Assembly (NCBI GenBank): GCA_941918925.1
Contig: OW799236.1
Location: 63,234,485-63,298,484, forward strand
Direction: 5' to 3'
Length of the DNA: 64,000 nucleotides
Source: Phyto melanocephala
Taxonomy: Eukaryota > Arthropoda > Insecta > Diptera > Rhinophoridae
A model generated the notes under the pieces. The model searched no databases. It saw only the letters and a list, made by a program, of their open reading frames with translations, and was not told the DNA's origin. The translations under genes and the position numbers were made by a program. Every line of letters starts with the position of its first letter. Position 1 is the first letter of the stretch. Positions 1 through 10,960 of this stretch are shown here, piece by piece.

Positions 1-890
1 TTAACTAAATCAATTTTCGAAAAAATTGTCTTACCTCTAAAATCTGTAGTTAGATCTTGAATATGAGGTAAGGGATATCTATCTGGTACTGTAACGCAGT
101 TCAATCTACGGTAGTCTCCACATGGTCTCCAATCATTGTGTTCTTTTTTTGGAACTAGATGGAGGGGAGATGAAATGTATGAATTGGATGGTCTGCAAAT
201 ACCAGAGTCTAATACAAATTTAAATTCAGATTTTGCGATTTTTAGTTTAATTGGGTCTAGTCGACGTGGTTTGGAAAAAGGTGGGTTCTATTCTATGTAC
301 TGTTGTGTGTTTAATAGGTTTAGTATAATCTGGCTTAGCTGTTATCGAAGGAAATTTATTTAAAAGGTCTGAATTTTTTTACTAAGTTGCATAATTTTAA
401 GTGAATGTATTTGTGCAAACCCTTGGAAGGCTCTAGCTGATTGGAGTCTTTGATCATCTTATTTCTCATGTCAATAATTATACCAAATTTTTCAAAAAAA
501 TCTGCGCCCAAAATTGGCTGTTTAATATTAGCTAAAATAAAAGTGAATTCAAAAGTTTTATTAAGACCTAAATTAAGTGTTAGTGATTTTGAACCATATT
601 TCTTAATTATTGTACCATTAGGGTTATAAAGGAAAGGAAAGAAAGGGTTATATTTGAATTCTGTTTGAATTTATTATATTTATATGCTGGAATAACTGAT
701 ACAGCTGCACCTGTATCAATTAAGAACTTTAATTTATTTATTTGATCATAAATAAATAGACGACGTGATGTTTATTTTTCAGTCACTTTATCTGTCGCCG
801 AAATAATGGGACAATTTAGTTTAAATTTTGTCTGTTGTCATATGAAACGAAATCACAAGGGGAATGCACTTTTTAGCATTCTTTCCAAAC
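1..890 (-). pseudogene. pol: Ty3/gypsy-like LTR retrotransposon pol, protease and N-terminal RT, truncated by window edge
   Basis: Read on the minus strand, this encodes the start of a retrotransposon polyprotein. Near 840-890 is a C-x2-H type motif (CWYHQKFGKNAKKC) like the gag-pol junction of many arthropod gypsy elements. The aspartic protease follows at about 430-740, with IDTGAAVSVIP as active site and flap start and ILGADFF near its end. The RT fingers follow at about 1-262, with [14 protein letters not shown] and PLPHIQDL, ending at KIDLV where the window stops. At least one frameshift lies near 640-660 in the protease, so this copy is dead as it stands. It belongs with the gag fragment at 7263-8005; the two were separated by the insertion nest at about 1105-7256. 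Family level is confident; the gypsy lineage is not resolved. RNase H, integrase and any LTR would lie outside the window on the left. Confidence 0.85.
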
Positions 891-1932
891 TTTTGATGGT
901 ACCAACAAAAATGACTTTTTTATTATAAAAGAAAATCTAATACGAGGTCTTCACTAATTTTTTTCTTAAATCCCACTCGAGTTTCTAAACTTAATGTAAA
1001 TATTTAATTTTTTGAACTAAAGATTTATACAATTTAGACTTATTGTGAAAGTGATTCGTGTTATGAAAAAAACACTTTACCTGTTATAATTCCTAGTATT
1101 ACTTTTTTATACCCTTCACACAGTGAAAAACTGTATATATAGGTTTGTCATTCCGTGTGAAATTTCTACAATTTTCATTTCCGACCCCATAAAGTATATA
1201 TTTTCTGAAAGCTTATGAATAGGGGAGTCGATTGAGCTCTGTCAGTCTGACCGTCTGTCCGTGTGTATGTTGAAAACAACTTTTTGAAGCCCCCCAATAT
1301 CACCTGGACCCGGGTGAGGTACTAAAATATCATAAATATTCGGGAGTAGATCGGTATTGAAAATCAGAAAAATCGGTACATAAACAACTGAGATATGAGC
1401 AAAAAACCACGACCACCTCGATTTTTTTTCACAAAAACAACATTACAACAACAACATACATACATACGGGGAGCATGGGAATGTGTAAGGCAAAATGGTT
1501 AAAGCGTTCCTTAGTAAGACTTGTCATCTTAAGAATTGACAAGTATAAGGTAAAGTGTTCCCACTATCCTTAGTAAGGCATTCCAAGTCGACTTGGAGGT
1601 CAGCGTGCTGATCCCATTGCTACGGCAGTGGCCTCCTCGTGGTTCTCCCTGGGGACCAGCTCTGTGGAGGTAGAAGCGAATGCGAGCGACGGTCTTTAGC
1701 ATGTCCGCTGGGTCGTAAAATATGACGTCTCGGGAAGTAGGCATATGTGCTAAGTTTGCTACTGACTTTTACCAAGCCAGGTTGGTGGCTTAGCTGGCAG
1801 CCCCAGCACCAACCTAGGAGAGCTATAGGCCAATCATTTATTCTCTCTGAAGTTTAACTGATTACTGAAACCTATTCAAATGTAAATGATAACATCAATA
1901 ATAAGTCGAACCCCCTGTTGACGACTATTGGA

Positions 1933-3429
1933 ATGAAAAAAAGGACACGATTTGGATCTTGGAACGTTCATAGCATGCTAGAGACGACTAAGCTCGCGCA
2001 AATCGAGAACGAGTTCAAGAACTACAACATGTTTATCATGGAACTGAGCGAGATACGTTGGCCAGATAGCGGTGAACATATAACATCTAGCGGTTTAACA
2101 TTAGTTTATTCTGGCAAAGCATCTGGTCAACCTAGAGCAAGTGGTGTTGGTTTTCTTTTTTCGAAAGAGGCAAAGAACGCTCTCATTGAATGGCAACCAC
2201 ACACGTACAGAATAATTGTTGCAGGGTTTAGAACACGTGCAAGAAACCTAAGCTGCATTCAGTGCTATGCTCCAACAGAAAGCGCGAAAATTGAAGAAAA
2301 AGATAGCTTTTACAGCAAGTTGATAAATGTGATTAACGGTATTAATCACGGTGATATTAAAATCCTAATGGGTGATTTCAACGCACAGGTTGGTCGTGAC
2401 AACATAAGCCGAGAAAGCGTAATGGGCAAGCATGGTATCGGCCGCATGACAGACAACGGAGAAAGGCTTGTTGAACTATGCGATAATTTTAACTTGGTTT
2501 TGGGTGGTACGTTATTCCCCCACAAGAATATCCACAAAGTTACTTGGGTGTCCCCAGATCATATAACCGAAAACCAGATCGATCACTTTGCGATAAGCAG
2601 GATGTGGAGAGGGTCACTTCAGGACGTGAGAAACAAGAGAGGTGCAGATGTTGGTAGTGATCATCACCTAATGGTAGCTGAAGTCCGATTTAAGTTAAAA
2701 GCTGTAAAACGTAAACCAGCCCTCAGCAGAACAAGATTTGACCTACAAAAATTTGAAAACCCTGTGGTCTCTCTTCAGTTTTCTAATGCTTTGAGGAACA
2801 GGGCAGCTAATCTATCAATTTCTCCCCAACAAAATATAGATGTATATTGGAAAGGTGTAAAGTCAGCATTTATTGAGACGGCAGAAAGTGAAATAGGTTA
2901 CGCTAAAAAAACCAACAAACCCTGGATATCCCATAATATATGGCAAAAAATAGAATCTAGAAAGCAAGCAAAAGCTAAAGTTAATGATGCTAAAACTCCA
3001 AAATCTAAACAAGATGAACAACGTAAATACCAAGAGGAGAACCGTAAAGTTAAACGTTGTGCAAGGGAAGATAAGCGAAAGTGGGCGAATAATTTAGCCA
3101 AAGACGCACAAATTGCCAGTCAAATGGGTCGATCCAAAGGCCTGTATCGTATTACGAAGGAGATTTCCGGACATAGCCACCACACTATTAAGCCCCTGAG
3201 GAATGATCATGGCGAATTGATCTATGCCAAAGATCAACAATTGGAGCTGTGGAAGAATTATTACACTAAATTGTTGTCGGTTAATCCGACAGAACCTACA
3301 ACAATATGTGAATGCGAGCCAATGCATCAATTGAATATCGTACGAAGCGATATAAACATAGCAAGACCCTCATCTGATGAAATAATAGCTGCAATTAAAC
3401 GTCTGAAGTCCGACCTCCAGAGATTTTGA
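1933..3429 (+). pseudogene. RTE-like LINE endonuclease domain and linker
   Basis: This is the apurinic/apyrimidinic-type endonuclease that nicks the target for target-primed reverse transcription. I start it at the ATG at 1933, because the frame open from 1918 begins with TTG. Visible motifs in order are GSWNVHSM at the N terminus, SEIRWP with the catalytic Glu, QCYAPTES, LMGDFNAQVGRD, and GSDHHLM with the terminal Asp-His. A lysine/arginine-rich linker follows (about residues 325-395), then the start of the RT region. The reading frame ends in KRLKSDLQRF at the point where RTs of this type normally continue into a short conserved stretch. A small deletion or frameshift there separates it from the rest of the RT. 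It resembles the endonuclease domain found in BovB and in proteins named craniofacial development protein 2. Confidence 0.85.
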
Positions 3430-5585
3430 AAATAGACATCACCCTAACAGCCACATTACATTACTAGAACCCCTTATTTCATATTTTTGGTTAAACGAGA
3501 AAATTCCTGATGGTCTTAGAGAAGGCCTTATAATTAAACTTCCAAAAAAAGGAAACTTGCAAGATTGCTCCAATTGGAGGGGTATTACTCTTTTGAATAT
3601 CGTTAATAAAACCATAGCCTACATCCTGCACAACCGCACCTCATCCATTATTGAACCACAGCTAAGACGAGAACAAGCGGGCTTTAGGCCAAACAAATCA
3701 TGTATTGATCATATCAACAGCTTGAGGGTAATTGTAGAACAGTCGGTTGAATGGCGCTCACCTCTCTACTTAGTGTTTGTTGACTTCAAACGTGCGTTCG
3801 ACACATTACAACATTATGCGATATGGGAAGCTCTAAGCTGCAAAGGAGTTCCCGGAAAGTTAATCAATCTCATTAAGGAGCTATACAACAACGCATTGTG
3901 CTCCATACTGCATGCGGGTTCAGCAAGCAAACCCATTAAAGTAAACGTAGGAGTTCGTCAAGGTTGTGTTCTGTCTCCACTACTGTTTAACATAGTACTT
4001 GACGTAGTTATGAGCCACTGTATGGATATGCATCATGGTATTTCCTGGGGCCTTCCTGATAGGTTAGATGATATTGATTATGCAGATGACGTCTGTCTTC
4101 TATCCCACCGCTTCTCTAGCATGCAATCCAAGATTCAATCCTGTACTACACATGCTGCCAAAGCGGGCTTGCAAATTAATATCGACAAAACTAAATCAAC
4201 GCGCATAAACTCCTCATGCAATACGAGCTTTCAGCTTTTGGGCCAACACATTGACGATGTTGAAAACTTTTGCTATCTGGGGAGTATAATTTCAAAAAGC
4301 GGGGGCAGCAAAGAAAATATACAGAATAGACTGTGTAAGGCGAAACAAGCATTTGGCACGCTTAATAAATTCTGGAGATCGCAAAATATCTCAAATCAAA
4401 CTAAACTTAAAGTTTTTAATAGCAACGTGAAATCTGTGCTTCTGTATAGCTGTGAAACCTGGAATATTTCGATTCAGGAAATGAGTTGTATGCAAGCTTT
4501 TGCACGCAAAGAAAAAATATGGTTGTGGTAACCATAATCGAAGAGCAACATACTATGATTGAATTGTATGATTATTTTTAAAATAATAATGGTTACCAGT
4601 TATCATTATTATGTTTAATTAAAGTATCATTCAATAATCATATATATGACTATAATTGAAATCGACAATCTTTGCTTTTTTATGGCAAATTATTGTCTTT
4701 TGCTGTAACATACACACATTGATTGTACTTACCAATTTAATTGCAATTTTTTTACCAACATTTTTTTACATTTTCTCGTTTATTTTTAAATTTTCTTTAA
4801 TTTTTCAAAATTTTTGTTCCTTTTTTTGACATCTCAAACTTTTAAAATAATAAAACTTTATTCAGCAAGAAGAAGAACAGTTGAAATCAAATTATTATTA
4901 AAAAAATCATAGCTTAATTATTTTGTAATCATACTGTTGTCTCATTTATTATTTAATGATTATTTTTAATTTTTAATGCTTTTGAATATAATGTTATTTT
5001 TGTCAAATTATTTTTTTTAAATCATACTTTTTTTAAATGAAAACCATTTTGAAATTTTTACGAGAAGTAATCATTAAATGATACAATTTAAACAAATGCT
5101 TGATTATCGTGACAAAATATATGATGAAATGAAACAAAAATAACTATTACTTGTTTTCGACAATCAAATATTGTTTTAGAAAAAATAATATGACCGCCGT
5201 GATCATGTCGTAACCATGGTTTTTCTTTGCGTGTGTAAACCGCTGCCTCAGGCGTATACACAGGATATTCTGGCCTGTCACAATATCAAATCAGGACTTG
5301 TGGAACTTAACCAATCAGGTCCCTTTAAACATGAGTATCCGATTGCGTAAATTTAGCTGGCTGGGGCACACAATGAGAAAGCCAGTGGATGATTTAACTC
5401 GACAGTCCGTTGAGTATAACCCCCAAGGATCCAGAAGACCTGGCAGACCTGCGAATACTTGGAGACGCCAAATTGAGAACGAGTTGAGCGAGCATGGTGT
5501 GTCTTGGAGTGAAATGAAAACGATGTCTACAGATAGAATAAAATGGAGAGCATTTGTTGCGGCCCTATGTTCCACTGGGAATTAA
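3430..5585 (+). pseudogene. RTE-like LINE reverse transcriptase and C-terminal domain, split by a TIR element
   Basis: The RT resumes after a frameshift with EGLIIKLPKKGNLQDC, then an open stretch at 3557-4531. RT blocks in order are NWRGITLLNIVN, EQAGFRPNKSC, FVDFKRAFDTL (motif A Asp), GVRQGCVLSPLLF (motif B), DIDYADDVCLL (catalytic YADD) and NFCYLGS. The frame breaks at about 4500 where a TIR element enters. Across that insert the protein resumes with NRCLRRIHRIFW and ends with RKFSWLGHTMRKP, GSRRPGRPANTWRR and FVAALCSTGN, stop at 5583-5585. That C-terminal GRP-x-TW-RR segment is typical of this LINE group. The catalytic Asps are intact, but the frameshift and insertion make it non-functional. 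Confidence 0.85.
4503..5233. mobile_element. 731-bp non-autonomous TIR element (MITE) in the RTE RT
   Basis: Terminal inverted repeats start CACGCAAAGAAAAA, with a further shared CCATGGTT-like block. Removing 4503-5233 plus one copy of a TG dinucleotide rejoins the RT reading frame exactly (MQAF to VNRCLRR). The interior is AT-rich with no coding signal. Superfamily is unknown; the apparent 2-bp TG duplication fits none that I would name with confidence. Confidence 0.8.
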
Positions 5586-5726
5586 AGGATTAAATATATA
5601 CATACATACAAACATGTATACTGGTTAGAGTAAACATGGCATCGAATCCCAGCTGACCCAAACATTTTTTATTTTTTTTTTATATTTTTTTTTTATTTTT
5701 TTTTATTTTTTATTTTATATATTATT

Positions 5727-6383
5727 TATATTAATTGAATTTTTATTTTGTCGAACTTTTCTATTTAATCTATTATTTAAATTTTTAATCAGGCTTGAGT
5801 TCATATTAATATTCTTTATTTTTACAAAGAATTTTTTTAATTGTGATAAATGAAAGAATAAATCTTGAAAAATTATATTTTTACCGACACTAGCCGAGTG
5901 GAATGCATTTTCGAAAACAGCTACGATTTCATCATCAGCACTCTCTGATCGGTGGTTACATGTTGGTTGTAAATATCATCTATTTAACTCACGGGACTTA
6001 TGTTAATTGAATTCGGTAACTAATTTTTAGTTTTTCCTATTTCATATATTATATAACGAAATGTTGACTGACTAAAAAACTAAAAATTAGTTACCGAATT
6101 CAATTAACATAAGTCCCGTGAGTTAAATAGATGATATTTACAACCAACATGTAACCACCGATCAGGGAGTGCTGATGATGAAATCGTAGCTGTTTTCGAA
6201 AATGCATTCCACTCGGCTAGTGTCGGTAAAAATATAATTTTTCAAGATTTATTCTTTCATTTATCACAATTAAAAAAATTCTTTGTAAAAATAAAGAATA
6301 TTAATATGAACTCAAGCCTGATTAAAAATTTAAATAATAGATTAAATAGAAAAGTTCGACAAAATAAAAATTCAATTTATATA
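5727..6383. repeat. Foldback palindrome FB1: two 309/310-bp arms around a 38-bp centre
   Basis: The left arm (5727-6035) and right arm (6074-6383) are near-identical inverted copies. Each carries the core AGCCGAGTGGAATGCATTTT and CATCATCAGCACTC. The only differences seen at a glance are single bases (for example TCTCTGATC versus GATCAGGGA). The 38-bp centre contains ACGAAATGTTGACTGAC, whose inverted copy lies further right at about 6421-6445. Such symmetry suggests recent gene conversion or recent origin. No coding is credible in the arms. Confidence 0.85.
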
Positions 6384-6636
6384 AACACAGGGCACGGTGC
6401 AAAAAATCATTTATTCACTGTTAGTCAGTCAACATTTCGTTGTATACTGACCTCACAGAAAATAAAACAAATGATTATAAACATTGATTGTTAAAAACAA
6501 TTATCTGTTCTTATCGCTACCTAACTGGTGGCTAGAGCAGGACAAAAATAGTGATAAATGAAAGATAATAACAAACAAAAGTAAAAAGGGTTGCTGTTTG
6601 GTTAAAATTTCAATCTAACTCATTGTGGTAAAAAAA

Positions 6637-6920
6637 TATATGAAATAGGAAAAACTAAAAATTAGTTACCGAATTCAATTAACATAAGTCCCGTGAGTTA
6701 AATAGATGATATTTACAACCAACATGTAACCACCGATCAGAGAGTGCTGATGATGAAATCGTAGCTGTTTTCGAAAATGCATTCCACTCGGCTAGTGTCG
6801 GTAAAAATATAATTTTTCAAGATTTATTCTTTCATTTATCACAATTAAAAAAATTCTTTGTAAAAATAAAGAATATTAATATGAACTCAAGCCTGATTAA
6901 AAAAAATTTAAATAATAGAT
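6637..6920. repeat. Third copy of the FB1 arm, same orientation as the right arm
   Basis: This stretch repeats the right arm (ATGAAATAGGAAAAACTAAA through GAACTCAAGCCTGATT and AATAATAGAT) in direct orientation. It is separated from the palindrome by about 250 bp of unique sequence (6384-6636). That spacer contains AGTCAGTCAACATTTCGTTG, the inverse of the palindrome centre. An arm, inverted arm, spacer, arm layout could arise from a second foldback copy or from unequal exchange. Confidence 0.8.
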
Positions 6921-7080
6921 ATTATTTATATTTTTATTATTATTTTTTTAAAATTTTTTTTTTGTTTTTAAATTTTTTTTTTATTTTTTATTTTATATTT
7001 ATTATTTATATTTATTTTTTTTTTTTAATTTTTTTATTAATTTTTTTTTTTTATTTTTTTTAAAAAAAATTTTTTTTTTC
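6921..7080. repeat. Low-complexity A/T tract
   Basis: This is almost pure T and A, with runs of T broken by A. A similar tract lies at 5663-5726 on the other side of the foldback insertion, and an A-rich version occupies 36290-36500 in copy A3. These look like the internal AT-rich part of the type A element. No gene. Confidence 0.7.
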
Positions 7081-7262
7081 TTAACATGCATACATACTTA
7101 CGTAAATTTATAATTTTACAATGGGATGTTTTTATATATGTATGTACGTATTTCATATGAGATGAATGGTGATACAAACTACTGTTATTGCATGACTACA
7201 CGTTGTGAAGGGTACATAAGATTCGGCACGGCCGAATATAGCGCTCTTACTTGTTTTTTTTT

Positions 7263-8005
7263 CAAATAATTCATGTGTTAGCTTTTCTACATTGTCTGCT
7301 ATATTTGAGGTTATTTTAACAAAATTTTGGAATATGGTATCTTGGGGAGATGAAACTGATGTAGAAATTGATGATATATGTGGTTTATTTGATAATTCAC
7401 ATACCTTATCTGCTATAGCTAATTTTTCAGTTAGAGAAGTCACATTCGCAGTTGTTAAATGCATTTGTATTGTAGTTGGAAGTTTACTTATCCATAATTT
7501 TATTAGTAGATCGTTGTTAACTAAGCAACTATTAAGAGCAAGTCTATTGAAATCGTGGAAAAACTCGTATGGTTTTCTATCTCCAATTTCTGAATCATTA
7601 AGTAATCTGTCGAGACGAACATCTTCATTTAAAGAAAAACGTTCGAGGATAATATTCTTAATAAAACTATATATATTTTCTAATGGTGGATTATGACTAA
7701 CATCTATTAATTTTTCTAGAATGTCTTCTGAAAGAGAAATGACTACAAGTTGATATTAAGTTGTATCATTTGTTATGTTTCTAAAAGTAAATATTGTCTC
7801 GGTTTGAACAAACCAAGTTTCTGGGCAAGAAACCCAAAATTGTGGTAACTTTACATGAACTTGAGATGAGTTGTTAATATTTATTTGTATCATTATAAAG
7901 TGGAAAGTTAGGAAACGGTATTGATTGTGCTTCTTGAAAATCAGAATTGTCTTTTATAGGATCTGTGTTAGTATCGTGTCGTGCTATTGAACGCGTATTT
8001 ACCAT
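7263..8005 (-). pseudogene. gag: Ty3/gypsy-like retrotransposon gag fragment
   Basis: Translation begins at an ATG at about 8005 (MVNTRSIARHDTN). After one frameshift near 7880 it gives VKLPQFWVSCPETWFVQTE, the P-x-FW-x5-P-x-WF-x-Q motif at the start of the capsid region in a broad set of arthropod gypsy gags. An in-frame stop follows near 7755, then about 155 open codons containing YEFFHDFNRLALNS and LWINKLPTTIQMHL. Coding stops at 7263, where the DINE-like element A1 ends in CTTACTTGTT. The protein would form the retrotransposon capsid. It continues in the same orientation in 1-890 on the far side of the nest. Disabled by a frameshift, a stop and the insertion. Confidence 0.8.
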
Positions 8006-8514
8006 TTTAAAGTAACTGGCTTTTTTTTTAATTTTCAACCCCTAAGTGGAAAAAACGGGTAAAAACTGTAATTTGGTACTTTTTTGGTGCCCTATGTAAC
8101 TTCCAAACACATGTAGCTAGGAAAAAAATTTAAACTGTTTTAAGTAATCCCCGAAAAAATATTAATAAGAATTTGGTCATTATTATTGCTTAATAGAATA
8201 TGGACAAATATTTAGGTGACATTTTTGGAAACTTTTTTGGGGACAAAAAAGGCACCAAAAAGGGGAAAATTCCGTAACATGTATGTAATTGCTAATTTGA
8301 CGGCCAATTTTCACAAAATTTATAATTGGGATTTCACCAGACATAAAATATTATGTAATTTAGTAAAAATTGAAACACATTCATAACAGGGTAGAAAGGG
8401 CAAAAATCGGGAAAAGAGTTTGGTACTTTTTAGAACATAATTACTTTTTTGCAAAAAAGAGTAGATTTACTGACTTTAAATCATGTCTATTAAAATATTT
8501 TGTAACATAGATAT
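8006..8514. other. Non-coding leader region to the right of gag
   Basis: No gene is seen. The stretch contains several GGTACTTTTT and GGCACCAAAAA words that recur in the tandem array that follows. It could be the 5' untranslated region or LTR of the gypsy-like element, since it lies just upstream of gag on the minus strand. I could not define LTR ends or a primer-binding site. Confidence 0.4.
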
Positions 8515-9660
8515 TTGAACATTTTCAACTTGGAATTTGGAACTTGGACCAAAAATGTACTTTTTCACATTTCTATGGTACTTTTTGTATTTTCTACTTT
8601 TATAAAGGTAGAATTTGAATATAATGGACTATTGATACAAGATAAGACTAAGAATGTTATGGGCGGCCAAAAAGGTACGTTTTTTGAATTATTATGGTAC
8701 TTTTTGTTTTTTCTACGTTAATAAAGGTAGAATTGTACATCAAGGACTTTTGATTCCAGATGAGACTAAAAATGTTATGGGCGACCAAAAAGGTACTTTT
8801 TCGAATTTCTATGGTACTTTTTGTATTTTCTACGTTTATGAATATAGGACTTTACAATCAAGGACTATTAGTTCTAGGAAGACTAAAAATGTTATAGCCG
8901 ACAAAAAAGGTACTTTTTGGAATTTTTATGATACTTTTTGTATTTTCAACGTTTGTGAAACTGGAATTTTTAAAATTAGTGACTATTTATACAAGGTGAG
9001 ACTGAAAATGTTATGGTCGGCCAAAAAGGTACTTTTTTGAATTTGTATGGTACTTTTTGTATTTTCTACGTTTTTGAAGTTAGATTGTACAATTAAGGAC
9101 TTTTGATTCCAGGTGAGACTAAAAATGTTATGGGTGACCACAAAGGTACTTTTTCGAATTTTTATGGTACTTTTTGTATTTTTTACGTTTATGAAGATAG
9201 GATTGTACAATCAAGGACTATTGATTCTAGGTGAGACTTAAAATGTTATGGGCGACCAAGGAGGTACTTTTCTGAATTTTTATGGTACTTTTTGTATTTT
9301 CAACTTTCGCGAAGCTAGAATTTTGAAATTAGTGAGTATTGATACAAGGTAAGACAAAAAATGTTATGGGTGACCAAGAAGTTACTTTTCTAAATTTTAA
9401 TGGGACTTTTTATTTTTTCTACGTTTATAAAGCTAAAATTGTGAAATAAAGGATTGTTGATTCAATTTGAGAATTATAATGATATTGGAGACACAAAAAA
9501 AGCCTTTTCGCATTTTTATTGTACTCTTGGTATTTTTACGTTTGTAAGCATAGATTCTTAAAATTAGTGTTTTTTGATCCGAGGTCTAACTCGTAATCTT
9601 ATGGACGATCAAAATTACTTTTTCTATTTTTTTTTATACTTTGTATACATAGAAATCTGA
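8515..9660. repeat. Tandem array, about ten units of about 118 bp
   Basis: The landmark ATGTTATGGGCGACCAAAAA recurs at 8654, 8772, 8889, 9008, 9125, 9243 and 9361, giving spacings of 117-119 bp. Decayed units are recognisable near 8536, 9478 and 9597. Each unit also holds GGTACTTTTT twice, TATGGTACTTTTTGTATTTT, and CTACGTTTATGAA. The outer units are the most diverged, as expected when exchange keeps only the middle homogeneous. Short open frames across it follow the period and are not genes. Confidence 0.9.
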
Positions 9661-10087
9661 ATGTAGGTAATAATAAACCAAGTGGAAGTTTTAGTGCAGA
9701 AAAAATGTTACTTTTATTATTTTTAGGGTCATTTTTGGAAATTATGAATCTTATTTTTTGAAGCTCAGTAGCATTGATCTTGCTTTTAGTTAGGAAATAT
9801 ATGCCCGATATATCCTTACTCTACTTTTTATTTTTCTAAGTAAATTAAATCAGAGATACAAATTTTCATAAATTGAACCTAAAATATATTTATTAATTAT
9901 AAATAGAACTTGAGTTTTCAATAAATAGTAAGAACTGCGCTATCGAAGTAGCGGGTTATACGCTAGTGTATTATAATTGGTATCTTTACTAGCTTTATTG
10001 GTCTTCACATAAATTATGATTTGTTTATTTAGAAAATTCAATGTTTCGTTTAGAATTTTGTAGTTTATTCGTTTAATTTTCTCTTAA
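9661..10087. other. No recognisable feature
   Basis: AT-rich single-copy-looking sequence. I find no coding, TIR or repeat end. Confidence 0.5.
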
Positions 10088-10432
10088 TAATGTTAACTTT
10101 TATCAAATTTCTAATGTGAACCATTTTCCATTCTGGCTTAAGTTCATTTATTCTTTCATTTAATTTTATAATTCAAATTTAATTAAATTGTAACCATTTT
10201 TAGGAATATTCTTTCTAAAATTATTTCCGATATGAGCCGAGTGGAATGCTTTTTCGAAATCAGCTACGATTTCATCATCAGCACTCTTTATCGCTATACT
10301 ACTATGTAATTTAAAATAATAATAAATAATATTCCTAAATGAACTTAAGCCAGAATCGAAAATGGTTCACATTAGAAATTTTATATATAGTGAAAGTTCG
10401 AATAAAATATAAATATATAATGTTAACTTTTA
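10088..10432. repeat. Foldback element FB2 flanked by a 15-bp direct repeat
   Basis: Inverted arms of about 44 bp lie at about 10105-10148 and 10338-10384 (TTCTAATGTGAACCATTTTC and GGCTTAAGTTCATTT, with GGAATATT further in). They enclose the core GCCGAGTGGAATGC, CAGCTACGATTTCATCATCA shared with FB1. TAATGTTAACTTTTA occurs directly on both outer sides (about 10088-10102 and 10418-10432) and could be a target duplication or part of the element. Confidence 0.65.
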
Positions 10433-10689
10433 ATAAATATGTATAGTTTTTTTTTTAAATCAAAGTTTTTGGAGTATTTTATTTAACAATAAAATTGACT
10501 GGATAACGTTAAAAATCTTATTATTGTTAGAAACTCAAACAAACGCAACACAATCAAGTTGCGTGCTCATTTTTGAACTACAATGTTGCATATTTATACA
10601 AACTAAAGAGCATAATTTGGAAGCCAAAGGTAGATAAAATATAATATTATCTTTACTTGTTTTACTTGTTTTTTTCACTTACTTGTTTT

Positions 10690-10945
10690 ACCTATTCTTG
10701 CATTACTACATATAACTCACTTCCTTATATACCGATTTAGTCCATTTTCAATACTAAACATTCCATATGTATTAGAAATGTTCTGGCAAAATTTGATCTC
10801 TAGATTATCCTAAAATAAAAACAGGACGTAGAAAATAAATATAACTTTATTGGTTCTAAAATGACTATTTCGAAGTGTTACTAATAAAATGACAAAATCA
10901 AAATACCTTCACACCATTTTTTGGTAGTGGGAATTAAAATAAAGG
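10690..10945 (-). mobile_element. Degraded DINE-like type B fragment (B1)
   Basis: This matches the 5' part of type B in reverse: CCGATTTAGTCCATTTTCAA, then a TTCTGGCAAAATTTGA-type block, ending with ACACCATTTTTTGGTAGTGG. It is clearly more diverged than B2 or B5, so older. The sequence just before it has several TTACTTGTTTT words resembling the element's 3' end. Confidence 0.6.
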
Positions 10946-10960
10946 CTTCACCAGTATACA

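Larger units (their letters stand above)
1470..5594 (+). mobile_element. RTE/BovB-like non-LTR retrotransposon inserted in DINE-like A1
   Basis: This is a nearly complete but decayed LINE: an apurinic-type endonuclease, a reverse transcriptase and a C-terminal segment ending at 5585. The 3' untranslated region is only a few bases long and runs into a TACA microsatellite, as in RTE-clade elements. The copy lies in a CATACATACATAC tract that A3 carries at the same place, so the TACA tract is probably the target. Exact ends are blurred by that microsatellite. A 731-bp TIR element splits the RT. Confidence 0.7.
1105..7256 (+). mobile_element. DINE-1/INE-1-like element, type A copy A1, interrupted by later insertions
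   Basis: The left end begins with TTTTTATACCCTTCAC and runs into CCGACCCCATAAAGTATA and the pyrimidine-rich CTGTCCGTGTG stretch. The right end is GAAGGGTACATAAG followed by a short hairpin (ATTCGGCACGGCCGAAT) and CTCTTACTTGTT. The same ends bound copies at 18165, 35894 and 61036. The arrangement matches Drosophila DINE-1, a non-autonomous Helentron-type rolling-circle element; that placement is inference. The element sits inside the gypsy-like element, and has itself received an RTE-like LINE (about 1470-5594) and a foldback palindrome (5727-6920). Confidence 0.7.

Noticed and set aside
5630..5665. tRNA-like B box (GGGATTCGATGCC, inverted here; forward near 36515)
   Set aside because: No A box, cloverleaf or anticodon arm can be built around it, so I do not call a tRNA or a SINE.
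6306..7063. Two frames beginning MNSSLIK
   Set aside because: Both start in copies of the foldback arm and run into unrelated or low-complexity sequence; the shared start is repeat, not gene family.
1..8005. Possible endogenous retrovirus with env
   Set aside because: Only gag, protease and part of RT are visible. No env frame, and the gag type is that of ordinary gypsy-like retrotransposons.
8515..9210. Overlapping open frames of 68-128 codons on both strands in the 118-bp array
   Set aside because: They repeat with the array period, contain no known motif, and are explained by the tandem units.
8515..9660. CRISPR-like regular spacing
   Set aside because: Units are contiguous diverged tandem repeats without unique spacers, in an animal-type genome.
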